Notes: generated by a model from the sequence alone, not told the origin. A stretch of DNA of 64,000 nucleotides from Flavobacteriaceae bacterium Ap0902 (GCA_009835005.1 WTFG01000010.1:23411-87410), one strand, 5' to 3'; shown: positions 55,274 to 64,000, counted from the first letter of the stretch. A program made the numbers and translations.

Positions 55274-55930
55274 CTACGTCTTTGTTTCAGCCTTTAAACT
55301 TCTAAAAAGTTTTTTATAGGTCTTTTTCATCATTTTTCTTTCACTCGGGGAAAAGTCTATAGGCTGTTTATTTTCTATCTTCAATCTTGCTTTACAAGAT
55401 CTATTAAAGATTAATGCTTCTCGGTTTAAATCATAAATTTTAATATTGGCAAAATTTTCAATTTTATTGATGCTTCTTGTATATGCATCGTCATCCTCAT
55501 CTAGTTCATAAGCAGGAATAAACTCGTTATAATAAACTTCCTTACCATGATTGACTTTAACCAAAATGATATAATCTATTTTAGAAGACGCGGCCAAATC
55601 CTGTAGTGCTTCCTTATCTAAAGCATCAGCATTGATAGATTTATCTATTAAAAGTTCATCATCCAATTCTGCATCTATCAATCTATCTCCTAATAAATTT
55701 CCGAAATCACGATACACCGCCGCATCTATATCTGCTGCGACATCATAAGCAGCATCAATATCATAAATAGCCCAAGTCCCCTTGGACATATCTAGCCAAG
55801 GATAGGGATATGGTTCTACGATTTCATAATTAGCAATACCTATAGAGGGAATTAGCAAACTACACGCATTAAGCAATGTCAATACTATAATTAGACATAT
55901 TGCTCTTTTAAAAACAAGCCAAGCTTTCAA
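55274..55930 (-). CDS. Lipoprotein of unknown function downstream of hisS
   Basis: A 218-residue lipoprotein (lipobox LLNAC, Cys about 23). The middle is acidic and rich in Asp/Ala (IDAAYDVAADIDAAV). A possible receptor-like beta core follows (KIDYIILVKVNHGKEVYYNE, FANIKIYDLNREALIF), ending in a basic tail. I do not recognise the family. It starts one base after the hisS stop. Confidence 0.7.
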   Translation of the reverse strand: MKAWLVFKRAICLIIVLTLLNACSLLIPSIGIANYEIVEPYPYPWLDMSKGTWAIYDIDAAYDVAADIDAAVYRDFGNLLGDRLIDAELDDELLIDKSINADALDKEALQDLAASSKIDYIILVKVNHGKEVYYNEFIPAYELDEDDDAYTRSINKIENFANIKIYDLNREALIFNRSCKARLKIENKQPIDFSPSERKMMKKTYKKLFRSLKAETKT

Positions 55931-55931
55931 T

Positions 55932-57290
55932 CTATATACTATTTAAAGTGTTTACTAAAGTACCTTGCGGTAAGGTTTCTTGCTCTCCTGTTTTCATATC
56001 TTTTAAAGACAAGGTTTCACTCTTAATTTCCTCTGTCCCAATCGTCACGACATGCGTAAAACCACCTCTATCTGCATACTTAAATTGCTTTTTCATTTTG
56101 GCATCTTCTGGGTACATTTCTGCTAAAATTCCGTTTTGGCGAAGTTTTCTTACCACCTTCATAGAGGCAGATGCTTCTTCTAGACCAAAATTCACAAACA
56201 AAACTTTTAATTTATCCTGCTCATTGTCTGGAAATAATCCTAATTCCTCTAACACTAAATAAATTCTATCTAGTCCAAAAGAAATCCCAACTCCAGGCAT
56301 ATCCTTTAAACCGAAAATCCCTGTCAAATCATTGTATCTACCACCTCCACCAATGGAACCCATAGCTACATTTTTGGCTTTCACCTCTAAGATAGCACCC
56401 GTATAATAATCTAACCCTCTGGCCAAAGTTAAATTCAATACAAGTTCTGCAGATTCTAAACCTCCTAAATGCGCTGCAATAAACGCAAGTTCTTCAATTC
56501 CTTCTTGTCCAATTTCAGAATTTTCTAAAATAGGTTTTAAATCATTTAGTTGGGAAGTAAAATCCCCAGAAATCTCAAAGATTGGAGATAATTTCTCTAT
56601 CGCAGCATCAGAAATACCTTTCTGCTGCATTTCCTCTACCACCTTATCTTTTCCAATCTTGTCTAATTTATCTAACGCAACGGTAAAGTCAATTAATTTA
56701 TCTTGAATATTTGCCACCTCTGCCAATCCACTCAAAACCTTTCTATTATTTAAATGAATTTCTACAGGAACCTTTAATTCTGTGAAAGCCGCATCATATA
56801 ATTGAATTAATTCCACTTCTTGCCAAAGCGAAGTGCTACCCACCACATCTGCATCACATTGATAAAACTCCCTAAACCTTCCTTTTTGTGGACGATCCGC
56901 ACGCCATACGGGTTGAATTTGGAAACGTTTAAAAGGCAAGTTCAATTCATGTTGATGCTGTACCACATATCTCGCAAAAGGCACCGTAAGGTCATAGCGC
57001 AGTGCCTTATCAGATACTTTGGAAGTCACAGAAGCAGGATTAGCATCCAAATCTTCCGTTTTTACTTTTTTTAAAAAATCACCAGAATTCAAGATTTTGA
57101 ATATCAAACGATCACCCTCTTCCCCATATTTACCCGTCAGCGTAGAAAGATTCTCAAAAGCGGGAGTTTCTATCGGCTGAAAACCAAACAAATGAAAATA
57201 TTTTTTCAAAATAGAAATAATATATTCTCTTTTCTCAACTTCTTCTGGCGTAAAATCTCTGGTTCCTTTGGGTAAAGACGGTTTTTGCAT
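55932..57290 (-). CDS. hisS: Histidyl-tRNA synthetase
   Basis: A 452-residue class II synthetase charging tRNA-His. [11 protein letters not shown] at the start, [38 protein letters not shown] (motif 2), [14 protein letters not shown] and GGGGRYNDL (His signatures), and the C-terminal anticodon-binding domain (KVLFVNFG onward). Length is normal. Confidence 0.97.
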   Translation of the reverse strand: MQKPSLPKGTRDFTPEEVEKREYIISILKKYFHLFGFQPIETPAFENLSTLTGKYGEEGDRLIFKILNSGDFLKKVKTEDLDANPASVTSKVSDKALRYDLTVPFARYVVQHQHELNLPFKRFQIQPVWRADRPQKGRFREFYQCDADVVGSTSLWQEVELIQLYDAAFTELKVPVEIHLNNRKVLSGLAEVANIQDKLIDFTVALDKLDKIGKDKVVEEMQQKGISDAAIEKLSPIFEISGDFTSQLNDLKPILENSEIGQEGIEELAFIAAHLGGLESAELVLNLTLARGLDYYTGAILEVKAKNVAMGSIGGGGRYNDLTGIFGLKDMPGVGISFGLDRIYLVLEELGLFPDNEQDKLKVLFVNFGLEEASASMKVVRKLRQNGILAEMYPEDAKMKKQFKYADRGGFTHVVTIGTEEIKSETLSLKDMKTGEQETLPQGTLVNTLNSI

Positions 57291-57397
57291 AATATAATTT
57301 ATCTATAACAAAGATAATTAAAGGGAATGGTCTATTAAAATTAGAATCTTACATTTTGGGCAATTACAGGCTATCCCAAGTAGTACGCACCAATCTG

Positions 57398-57452
57398 CTT
57401 ACAAAAAAATAGGCTACAAAGAGCTTCCTCTGGTCGCTTTTGTAACCTATAT
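57398..57452. repeat. Imperfect inverted repeat between hisS and lipase genes
   Basis: ATAGGCTACAAAG pairs with CTTTTGTAACCTAT with two mismatches around a GC-richer loop. A second small inversion (GCGCATCTTGCCTTACGCGC) lies near 57461-57480. No coding region is seen in the 289-base gap. Its origin is unknown. Confidence 0.45.
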
Positions 57453-57579
57453 TTTGTCAGCGCATCTTGCCTTACGCGCTACTTGTTCCTATCCCTAGTG
57501 CAAAAAATAAATTGGAAAGTTAAAAGGAGTTTAAAAACTAAAATACTTGTCACACCAATCTCCAAACATGTTTTAGTCA

Positions 57580-59520
57580 TTAATTCTTAATAAACTTCAC
57601 CCCCTCTTTTTCACCACTCATATAGATACCGTGCACTATGTACATTCCTTTTGCCAATGGAAACTCCAATTGCTTGAATGCTTTGCCGTGAATGCTTTTC
57701 ACCAATGAACCTGCCATATCATAGACCTCAATAGTTCTTAAAGGTTTTGGAGCCAACACATAAGCATACGTATTTTTATTCACTATATTTAATCGGCTCA
57801 CAGTTGGTATATCTGGTTGTTCTGGTAATTTCACTTTAAAAACAGTAGCTCCAGCCACGATTTCTATGAAATCAATATTAGAAATTTCTTTCCTATTCAA
57901 TGAAATGATTTTCTCACCAGATGGGACCGTTCTTGTATCAATAATTTCATTGTTTTCAATTAAATGAATTATTGTCAAATCATCTGGCCATTGCGACATG
58001 TCCAGTTCCCATTTATCTCCTTTTAATGATAGAACATCCTTGGCTTCTAAATCAATGGCTTCTTCTTTCAAAAACGGGAACACCCTTTCTTTACCATTAG
58101 GCAATTGTACCTTGATTAAAGAAACTTCCTCATTCACAGCTTTCAAAGTTTGCAATGTTTTATAAGATTTTTCATTGATCCTTTTTTGGTTTAATGCTGT
58201 TTTTTCTGCTATCACCTCTGGGTCAACCGTAGATTGTACAAAAGTTAATTTTACTTCCTCTTCCATGACCCTTGCATATTCATTCGTAGATGAAGCAAAA
58301 GAGTTAAAAAATCCTCCTTGACGCTGCGTATTGAACTTATAAATAGCTGCTAATGTATATGGGATAGAACCCAAAGTATGATTCCAAGGACCCAATGTGT
58401 GTGTCCTAATTTTAAATTTCCCCAAATCCCACCGATTATAATATGCACGCTGTATCTTTTTGGTTTTTTTATCATTCTCTGGGGGAATAGTCTTATCAAA
58501 CCAAGAACTGAACATGCCTGTTGGTGTTTGATTATTAAAATCATATACATCGTTCGTTCTTAAACACAACAATGCAGGGTGCTCATTATTAGATTCAATA
58601 TCCTCTATATAAGATGGCTGGAACATTTCTCTCCAAACTCTTGGAGCCCATTCCAAACCTCCTTCTCCATTTAAAACTGCTGCTTCAAATCGTGTATAAT
58701 ATTCATCTGAAATTACCTCATGCCAATCATTTTGAAACTGAGGAAATCCAATGTTTTGACAAGTATGGATTACATAAGCTACCAAAGCCGCATTGGGATA
58801 AGTTTCTTCATCAAATAAACCTATATGCATCGTGGTATCAGACATATCATAAGGTCCAGCACCTGCTGCTAAGTATTTAATGGGAAAAGGATTTCTCAAC
58901 ATTTGATTTGCTCTCACCACCGCCATAGCAGCGTGTCCTCCTTGGCTATAACCTCCTACAAAATATTCATCATACCGTGTTTTACCTAATTGATTCAAAA
59001 ATTGATTAGCAGCCTTCAACATGTCTATTCCAGCAGCGGCAGCAGTCTTATCTTCCATATATGCTAATTGTCCATCCCCATCGCCCATACCCAAATAATC
59101 AGGTGCTATCACAATATATTCTGCCATAGAAATCAGTACAGGTAATACAAACCCAACCCCGCCAGAACCAGACATTTCAGAAGGAACAGCATCTCTGGTT
59201 TCTGTCGTAGGGCTCATATATAATACAGTGGATAATTTTCTATTGGTTTTTGGAAATAATACCATTCCTGTAGAATTGACTAGGTTGTTATCATAATCCT
59301 GTGATTTATAGGTCAATTTATATCCCTGCAGACCATAAGGTATATTTTCTACAAATGCTATGAAGTTGGGGTCTATTTCTTGCTCTGAGTTCTCATCTAT
59401 CCAATTTATTAACCCCCCTGGAGAGATGTCCAACTTTAATTCTGAATGCACTAAATCACCAGCATCTTGAGCCCGAACAAAAGTAAAAACTAAAAATAAT
59501 ATAAATATAATTTTCCTCAT
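57580..59520 (-). CDS. Secreted lipase-like alpha/beta hydrolase with T9SS tail
   Basis: A 646-residue protein: signal peptide (to about 17), an alpha/beta hydrolase of the secretory-lipase type (about 60-430) with nucleophile S192 in GYSQGGHAA, AAGAGPYDMS and IAPDYLGMGDG, then a middle beta region (440-560) and a Por secretion tail (about 565-646: RTIEVYDMAG, KGMYIVHG). It is expected to be exported by T9SS and to cleave lipid or other esters. Substrate unknown. It stands alone. Confidence 0.85.
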   Translation of the reverse strand: MRKIIFILFLVFTFVRAQDAGDLVHSELKLDISPGGLINWIDENSEQEIDPNFIAFVENIPYGLQGYKLTYKSQDYDNNLVNSTGMVLFPKTNRKLSTVLYMSPTTETRDAVPSEMSGSGGVGFVLPVLISMAEYIVIAPDYLGMGDGDGQLAYMEDKTAAAAGIDMLKAANQFLNQLGKTRYDEYFVGGYSQGGHAAMAVVRANQMLRNPFPIKYLAAGAGPYDMSDTTMHIGLFDEETYPNAALVAYVIHTCQNIGFPQFQNDWHEVISDEYYTRFEAAVLNGEGGLEWAPRVWREMFQPSYIEDIESNNEHPALLCLRTNDVYDFNNQTPTGMFSSWFDKTIPPENDKKTKKIQRAYYNRWDLGKFKIRTHTLGPWNHTLGSIPYTLAAIYKFNTQRQGGFFNSFASSTNEYARVMEEEVKLTFVQSTVDPEVIAEKTALNQKRINEKSYKTLQTLKAVNEEVSLIKVQLPNGKERVFPFLKEEAIDLEAKDVLSLKGDKWELDMSQWPDDLTIIHLIENNEIIDTRTVPSGEKIISLNRKEISNIDFIEIVAGATVFKVKLPEQPDIPTVSRLNIVNKNTYAYVLAPKPLRTIEVYDMAGSLVKSIHGKAFKQLEFPLAKGMYIVHGIYMSGEKEGVKFIKN

Positions 59521-59815
59521 TATTTATTATTAATTAATCAAACATAATAAATTTATCAAACAAAATGATAGTTTATCTTCTAAAAAATTAAAAAAACCGA
59601 AAAACTCATTTCTGTATTAAATTATATTTCTCTAAAAATGTATCAACATTTTCCTAGAAGAGAGAATAGCGATTAATCCCAATTCCTTTTTTAATATATC
59701 CTTCTAAATAAGAATCATAGCAATACCTCCAAAGCCAAATTAATTGAGTTATCCTATAAATTATGAGTGTATATGAAAAAATTTAAATTAACTTTATCGC
59801 TAGAAATATTGAATT

Positions 59816-60163
59816 TTGGAATATATTAAACATTACATAGACATTGTAGCCATTGTTATGGAAGCCATTGGTGTTTTAATCATATTTATTGGTTCTTTGA
59901 TAGCTATTTTTAAATTCATTATCGCCTACAAAAATAATGCACATCAAGCATATACCAACCTTAGACAAGCGGTAGGAAAAGCAATTTTATTAGGATTAGA
60001 GATATTAATTGCAGCAGATATCATGTACACCATTGTGACAGAACCCACATTAGAATCAGTTTTTATTCTAGGGGTCATCGTACTCATAAGAACATTCTTG
60101 AGCCTTTCTCTACAAGTAGAATTAGAGGGTAGATTCCCGTGGCAAAAAGCAAAAAATCCTTGA
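59816..60163 (+). CDS. DUF1622 membrane protein
   Basis: A 115-residue protein with three membrane helices, including IVAIVMEAIGVLIIFIGSLI, an amphipathic loop with AYTNLRQAVGKAILLGLEILIAADI, and FILGVIVLIRTFLSLSLQVELEGRFPW, the DUF1622 signature. The frame opens with a stop at 59810-59812, so TTG at 59816 is the likely start. Role unknown. Confidence 0.82.
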   Translation: MEYIKHYIDIVAIVMEAIGVLIIFIGSLIAIFKFIIAYKNNAHQAYTNLRQAVGKAILLGLEILIAADIMYTIVTEPTLESVFILGVIVLIRTFLSLSLQVELEGRFPWQKAKNP

Positions 60164-60185
60164 AGTATTTAGCTCCAAGGATTTT
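60153..60185. terminator. Bidirectional terminator overlapping DUF1622 stop
   Basis: AAAATCCTTG (60153-60162) pairs with CAAGGATTTT (60176-60185). The stem begins inside the last codons and covers part of the DUF1622 stop, and faces the convergent pepD gene. Confidence 0.75.
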
Positions 60186-60214
60186 AAACATTTAAAAACT
60201 TTTAAAATATACAA

Positions 60215-61684
60215 TTAAACTACCTCTTTTCTAGGCGTTTGCTTTAAGATTTCTAATAAATATTTCCAAAATTTCTGTGTAGAAGAAATACTTGCTCGCT
60301 CATCTGGTGAATGCGCTCCTAAGATGGTAGGCCCAAAAGAAATCATATCTAAACCATGAATTCTCTCTCCTAAAAGTCCACATTCAAGACCTGCATGACA
60401 TGCCGCTACATTGGGTTCTTCTTGGAACATTTCTTTATATAGATTTTCTAAAACCTTTAAAATTTCAGAATCTCTATTGGGCTTCCACCCAGGGTATGAA
60501 CCAGAAAATTCGGTCTTGAACCCAGCTTTGTCAAACTCACCCTTCAGTTTGTTAGCTATTTCCATCTTAGAATCCTCTACACTGCTTCTAGTTAAATTCT
60601 GAACCTCTGCTTTCCCGTCTTTCACAAGCACACGAGCCACATTATTAGATGCCTCTACCAAATCTGGAATTTCCGCACTCATTTTGTAAACCCCATTATG
60701 CAAAGCGTTGAGCATTGCGGTAAACTCCTGGCTATCTTTTTGGCTTAATGCTTTTGCTGGCGCACCTACCTCTGCATCAATTAAAATTAGCATATTAGGC
60801 TCTATCTCTTTGAAGTCTTCTTTGATTCCCCAAGCAGCTTCTTCAATTTCTCTTTGAACTTCTGCAACATCGCCATTTTCTATCACCACCAAGGCAGACG
60901 CCTCTCTTGGAATAGCGTTGCGTAACCCTCCTCCATCAACTTCTGCAATTCTGTAATCAGCAGAAATTGAATCTATTAATTGCGCTAATATTTTATTAGA
61001 ATTTCCAAGCCCTTTGTGAATTTCCATTCCGCTGTGACCTCCATTCAACCCTTTAACCGTGATTTTGATTCCGTATGTTTCACTATCATCCACATCTTCT
61101 AAATCATAAGTTCTCGTAGCACTTACATCGACTCCACCAGCACAACCTATTCCAATTTCATCATCTTCTTCTGTATCAAGGTTTAATAAGATTTTTCCGT
61201 CTAACAAATCTCCTTGTAGATTTTGAGCTCCTGTCATTCCAGTTTCCTCATCCACAGTAAAAAGCGCTTCAACCGCTGGGTGTGGAATATTATCAGAAGC
61301 CAAAATCGTCATGATAGCCGCAACCCCTAATCCATTATCAGCACCAAGTGTGGTTCCTTTTGCCTTAACCCAATCACCTTCTACCTTCATTTCTATCCCT
61401 TGCGTATCAAAATCAAAGTCTGTATCATTATTCTTTTGGTGCACCATATCCAAGTGAGATTGTAAAATCACAGTCTTGCGATTCTCCATCCCCGCCGTTG
61501 CAGGTTTTTTGATGATTACGTTCCCGATTTCATCTTCTAAAGTTTCTAAACCAAGAGATTTACCAAAATCTACCATAAATTGGCGCACTTTTTCTTCTTT
61601 TTTAGAGGCTCTAGGTACAGCATTTAAATCTGCAAAATTATTCCAAACTGCTTGGGGTTCTAGGTTTCTAATTGCTTCGTTCAT
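60215..61684 (-). CDS. pepD: Aminoacyl-histidine dipeptidase (peptidase D)
   Basis: A 489-residue M20 metallopeptidase that splits Xaa-His and other dipeptides. VILQSHLDMVHQKN (zinc His and general region), GADNGLGVA, LDTEEDDEIGIGCAGG, GLNGGHSGMEIHKGLGN and ACHAGLECGLLG are all present. Normal length; cytoplasmic. Confidence 0.96.
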   Translation of the reverse strand: MNEAIRNLEPQAVWNNFADLNAVPRASKKEEKVRQFMVDFGKSLGLETLEDEIGNVIIKKPATAGMENRKTVILQSHLDMVHQKNNDTDFDFDTQGIEMKVEGDWVKAKGTTLGADNGLGVAAIMTILASDNIPHPAVEALFTVDEETGMTGAQNLQGDLLDGKILLNLDTEEDDEIGIGCAGGVDVSATRTYDLEDVDDSETYGIKITVKGLNGGHSGMEIHKGLGNSNKILAQLIDSISADYRIAEVDGGGLRNAIPREASALVVIENGDVAEVQREIEEAAWGIKEDFKEIEPNMLILIDAEVGAPAKALSQKDSQEFTAMLNALHNGVYKMSAEIPDLVEASNNVARVLVKDGKAEVQNLTRSSVEDSKMEIANKLKGEFDKAGFKTEFSGSYPGWKPNRDSEILKVLENLYKEMFQEEPNVAACHAGLECGLLGERIHGLDMISFGPTILGAHSPDERASISSTQKFWKYLLEILKQTPRKEVV

Positions 61685-61742
61685 ATATTGTTATATTTTA
61701 TTAAAAATAATATAAATTTTTTATGGAGTTAAACTCTAAAGG

Positions 61743-62117
61743 TTAGTGTCCATCATTTACGAATATAGTGAAGTTCTCGGCAAAATTCAATCCAAATGGG
61801 ATGAAATGTGTGGGAGGGATTTTATTTAAGCCAAAAACCACTGCTTTGCGCAATGGTTTATCTTCTGGATGAATCAAAAAAGAATAGAATGCGACTTCAT
61901 GAATATGTATTTTTGTAAAATCATTTATGATAAACCACTTGTTATTAATGTCCAGCCAATAATTGGTTTTTGTGGATTTTTCTGAATCATTTAAGTGTTC
62001 TTTACTATTTTTACCATAATATTTAATTTCTAAATCTTGATTCATACTATGAGCATCTACCAATATGCATAATTCAACTTCTTTATATTTAAACATTTCA
62101 TAAAAAAAAACATTCAT
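61743..62117 (-). CDS. Unknown small protein
   Basis: A 124-residue protein without signal peptide or membrane helix; ATG at 62096 (MFKYKEVELCILV) is an equal start candidate. It is rich in Asn, Lys and aromatic residues. I do not recognise it. It lies at the left edge of the accessory patch of small genes. Confidence 0.55.
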   Translation of the reverse strand: MNVFFYEMFKYKEVELCILVDAHSMNQDLEIKYYGKNSKEHLNDSEKSTKTNYWLDINNKWFIINDFTKIHIHEVAFYSFLIHPEDKPLRKAVVFGLNKIPPTHFIPFGLNFAENFTIFVNDGH

Positions 62118-62213
62118 ACAATATCATTTTAAACATTTATTACCTAAATAATCTGTTTTTTTATTATTTACTTAAACTTACCACCCTTATATAATTTAAA
62201 TTCGTAATGAATT

Positions 62214-62243
62214 TTGATTTTTTAATATGATTATATAATTTTG
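62214..62243 (+). promoter_or_regulatory. Strong promoter of bacteriocin-like gene
   Basis: TTTTG with TTG at 62214-62216 and TAATTTTG at 62236-62243, 19 bases apart, is an excellent Bacteroidota promoter, 46 bases before the ATG. Confidence 0.7.
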
Positions 62244-62289
62244 CCATAGTCTAATTTAAAAATAAATATTAATCATTAAATTTTATTTT

Positions 62290-62898
62290 ATGAGAAAAAT
62301 GTATTTTTCAAAAGCATTGTTTTTAACTGTACTATTGTTTTCAACATCATCCTGTACTGAGGATACTATTTTAGATGAAACTGCTGAGAAGCCATCCTTA
62401 GAAGTTAGTGATTTAAGTACTGATAATATAAGTTATCTTAAATCTATTTCTACTAATTATGGAGAAAATCAAAGAAAATCCACAAAAGACTTGGAAACGA
62501 TATATGTTTTTGAGAAGGAAGGCAAAGACGTTATTGTGAAAAGCAATCAATTAGAAAAAGATAAGAATATTTATGATTTAGATTTAAACAACGATGGTTC
62601 TATAGATTTCAAAATACAACCTGTTCGTGATGATTTTTCTGAAGTATATTATTTGGATAATAAAGGAAAAAAATTAAGTAAAGCAAAATATGTACAAGAT
62701 GGAAACTCTTTCTATATTGTTATAACAGAAGTATATAATGATGATAACAGTATTTATAGAAGAGGAGGGTGGAGAGACTGTTTTGAGTCTGTTTCAAGTT
62801 CTGCTGAAGGAATTGCAGGAATGGTTGTTGCTAATTTTGCTGGACCAGAAGCTGTTTTAGGATATTATTGTGGTATTGCAATAGGTTGTGCTTTTTAA
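62290..62898 (+). CDS. Lipoprotein with bacteriocin-like C-terminus
   Basis: A 202-residue protein: lipoprotein signal (lipobox FSTSSC, Cys22), a charged Ser/Asp/Lys-rich middle with an EF-hand-like loop (LDLNNDGSIDF), then RRGG (156-160 region) and a last 44 residues that are hydrophobic, Gly/Ala-rich and carry three Cys (164, 194, 200), as in class II bacteriocins. A small membrane protein follows after 8 bases. I do not recognise the family; the toxin reading is inference. Confidence 0.6.
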   Translation: MRKMYFSKALFLTVLLFSTSSCTEDTILDETAEKPSLEVSDLSTDNISYLKSISTNYGENQRKSTKDLETIYVFEKEGKDVIVKSNQLEKDKNIYDLDLNNDGSIDFKIQPVRDDFSEVYYLDNKGKKLSKAKYVQDGNSFYIVITEVYNDDNSIYRRGGWRDCFESVSSSAEGIAGMVVANFAGPEAVLGYYCGIAIGCAF

Positions 62899-62906
62899 TA
62901 AAAACT

Positions 62907-63086
62907 ATGAAAAAAATAATAATAATAACTTTAATTTTTTTTGGTCTTGGTTTATTTTTAACTATTCTAAAAAATAATGATTACCTAAATTCATTAAGCG
63001 GAAACTATTATGTTTACATAATTATAGCTTTAATGATAGTAAAGTTGATACATAAATATTTTTTAAAAAATATATTTGAGAACTAA
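62907..63086 (+). CDS. Two-helix membrane protein, immunity candidate
   Basis: A 59-residue protein with helices at about 3-20 and 30-48 and a basic tail (KLIHKYFLKNIFEN). The start at 62907 (KKIIIITLIFFGLG) is used because the longer frame lies in the upstream gene. Its size, topology and position 8 bases after the bacteriocin-like gene resemble immunity proteins, but no family match is claimed. Confidence 0.6.
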   Translation: MKKIIIITLIFFGLGLFLTILKNNDYLNSLSGNYYVYIIIALMIVKLIHKYFLKNIFEN

Positions 63087-63092
63087 TTAAAA

Positions 63093-63123
63093 AATAACCT
63101 CTTTAAAAGAGGTTATTTTTTTG
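63093..63123 (+). terminator. Terminator after two-helix protein
   Basis: AATAACCTCTTT pairs with AAAGAGGTTATT, followed by TTTTTTG. Confidence 0.85.
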
Positions 63124-63151
63124 ATGTATTTATTGTTCATATCTTCGCATT

Positions 63152-63442
63152 ATGTACGCAGTATTATTTGATTTAGACACAAATTGCTTAAATGAGCACG
63201 AGGGCAATACCTATCACAATTCTTATAAATTAATCAAAGATTTTATGATTAATAACGGATTTGAATGGAAACAAGGTAGCGTTTATTTCGGTGGCTCTAG
63301 CATTGATGCTGTTACTTGTGTTTTAACCATCCAGAGGTTAGCCAAAACCTATCCTTGGTTTTCTGCTTGTGTCAAAGACGTTAGAATGCTTAGAATAGAA
63401 GAAAACAATGATTTACTTCCTGCTATTTCTCTAACGCCTTAA
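63152..63442 (+). CDS. vapD: VapD endoribonuclease
   Basis: A 96-residue VapD family protein: MYAVLFDLDTN, GFEWKQGSVYFGGSS and YPWFSACVKDVRMLRIEENNDL match the family core. VapD is a single-domain RNase, toxin of VapXD systems in some species and a free-standing enzyme in others. No VapX-like antitoxin is visible beside it. It is near a mobile element, which fits acquired status. Confidence 0.83.
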   Translation: MYAVLFDLDTNCLNEHEGNTYHNSYKLIKDFMINNGFEWKQGSVYFGGSSIDAVTCVLTIQRLAKTYPWFSACVKDVRMLRIEENNDLLPAISLTP

Positions 63443-63466
63443 ATAAGCCAAAGAAAAGAAAAAAAT

Positions 63467-63748
63467 TTATAGTTTTCTCCTGATTTTCTGCTCCTGCTCC
63501 TGCTCCTGCTCCTGATGTTGCTCCCTGATAGGCTTTCCAAGCATCCCTTGCAATGCTCTGTGTTCTTTGGTGTTGGTGTATTGTGATTTTCGCATAAAGG
63601 CTGAAAAGGCTCCGTATGCAAAACGTAAATCATCGCCAATAAATTTCTCCATTTCGTTGTTTTCTATCCATTTTGCAAGTTGCTGATTTTCTGCCTTGAT
63701 GAATGCAACATAATTGCGTTTTAACCGCTCTAGTTCCTCCTTATACAT
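63467..63748 (-). CDS. Unknown protein with Gln-Glu tail repeats
   Basis: A 93-residue protein from ATG at 63748 (a longer reading starts inside the presumed IS end). The N-terminal 70 residues look helical and charged (YKEELERLKRNYVAFIKAENQ, DDLRFAYGAFSAF). The tail repeats QE four times, then KIRRKL. Similar short proteins accompany mobilisation genes, but no family is recognised. Convergent with vapD. Confidence 0.5.
   Translation of the reverse strand: MYKEELERLKRNYVAFIKAENQQLAKWIENNEMEKFIGDDLRFAYGAFSAFMRKSQYTNTKEHRALQGMLGKPIREQHQEQEQEQEQKIRRKL
63491..63514. repeat. Tandem CTCCTG hexamers
   Basis: Four exact CTCCTG units at 63491-63514, preceded by TTTCTG. They encode the QE repeats of the gene on the minus strand. 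Changes in copy number would keep the frame. Confidence 0.85.
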
Positions 63749-63756
63749 ATTGTGCT

Positions 63757-64000
63757 TGTTGCACAACTTAAAGATAAGTATTTCTTTTTATAGCAAAAAA
63801 TAGCATTGAATTATTGTGTAAATAACTGTAATTCAGTATATTTATATATGCAAGGAAACAAAGAATTTATCCCAAAACTATTTTACAATGTAAGTTTAGA
63901 AGGCATGGTTCCTAAGGATAACTTTTATAGAAGATTAAATCATGTGTTGGATTTACATTTTCTGTACGATAAGACCGCTAAATACTACGGAAAAGAAGGA
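63757..64000 (+). mobile_element. IS1182-type insertion sequence, left part (cut by window)
   Basis: Possible left end near TGTTGCACAAC at 63757-63767, part of a TTGTGC-TTGTT-GCACAA palindrome, followed by the transposase start at 63848. The right end is beyond the window, so neither the inverted repeat nor a target duplication can be confirmed. Confidence 0.55.
63848..64000 (+). CDS. IS1182 family transposase (N-terminal part)
   Basis: From ATG at 63848 the frame stays open to base 64000 (51 codons). QGNKEFIPKLFYNVSLEGMV, PKDNFYRRLNHVLDLHFLYD and AKYYGKEG follow the standard opening of IS1182-type DDE transposases (F-L-VP-DH-RR-L-DL-Y pattern). The catalytic part is outside the window, so activity is unknown. 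Confidence 0.85.
   Translation, partial: MQGNKEFIPKLFYNVSLEGMVPKDNFYRRLNHVLDLHFLYDKTAKYYGKEG

Noticed and set aside
59774..59815. ATG at 59774 as start of the DUF1622 gene
   Set aside because: It is in another frame; the DUF1622 frame has a stop at 59810-59812, so TTG at 59816 is the first usable start.
63485..63520. Possible CRISPR or regulatory repeat
   Set aside because: Units are only 6 bases without spacers and encode a Gln-Glu tail; they are a simple coding repeat.

Overview
The window is a low-GC chromosomal segment from a member of Bacteroidota, most likely class Flavobacteriia. Supporting signs are promoters of the Bacteroidota type (TTG near -33, TAnnTTTG near -7), Por/type IX secretion (T9SS) C-terminal sorting domains on three secreted proteins, HmuY and GLPGLI families, CarboxypepD-like domains on TonB-dependent barrels, a fused gamma-alpha KorA, and an F-type ATPase operon lacking atpD and atpC. 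Genus cannot be fixed from the sequence. Start sites lack clear Shine-Dalgarno sequences, and several genes have TTG start candidates.

Layout. 0-2.1 kb: end of an MFS exporter, then gmk and yicC. 2.2-10.5 kb: ferritin, a TonB receptor with a small lipoprotein, surE, a tail-specific protease and an OppC-like permease. 10.6-12.9 kb: tRNA-Asn and a CPH-type heavy-metal P-type ATPase. 13.2-18.6 kb: a secreted PET-hydrolase/cutinase-like enzyme with a T9SS tail, dgt, an M49-like metallopeptidase lipoprotein and a small secreted protein. 18.6-26.1 kb: an iron/heme region with a decayed PepSY membrane protein, an 8-Cys small protein, a TonB receptor plus two HmuY-like proteins, and a divergent DUF6607-like gene. 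26.2-30.5 kb: a TIM-barrel-like lipoprotein paired with a 905-residue repeat-rich exported protein, then a zinc-finger membrane protein. 30.5-39 kb: nitroreductase, Nudix, pheS, YceI, mrp-nifU-korA, DUF3108 and an ABC ATPase. 39-43 kb: a three-gene secreted locus (887-aa barrel, GLPGLI protein, small Cys peptide). 43-48.7 kb: atpG-A-H-F-E-B plus two small membrane genes. 48.8-61.7 kb: dusB, TonB, AsmA-like, RluA, GNAT, nitronate monooxygenase, hisS, a T9SS lipase, DUF1622 and pepD. 61.7-64 kb: an accessory patch of small genes (lipoprotein with a bacteriocin-like tail, two-TM protein, VapD, a Gln/Glu-repeat protein) running into an IS1182-type transposase cut by the window edge.

Themes. Iron is the main thread: ferritin, two TonB receptors, TonB, HmuY proteins, the PepSY remnant and Fe-S genes. 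A recurring TTTAGAAT/ATTCTAAA half-site sits at several of their promoters and may be the operator of a Fur-type regulator. A second thread is T9SS export of ester hydrolases (13.2 and 57.6 kb). A third is a family of intergenic palindromes ending in AGTAGCCGTCTCAAAAC, with two long copies between convergent genes and two short terminator-like forms.

The best candidates for new biology are the PETase-like enzyme, the GLPGLI locus whose small peptide has a one-base lesion in its natural start, and the bacteriocin-like lipoprotein with its adjacent two-TM protein.
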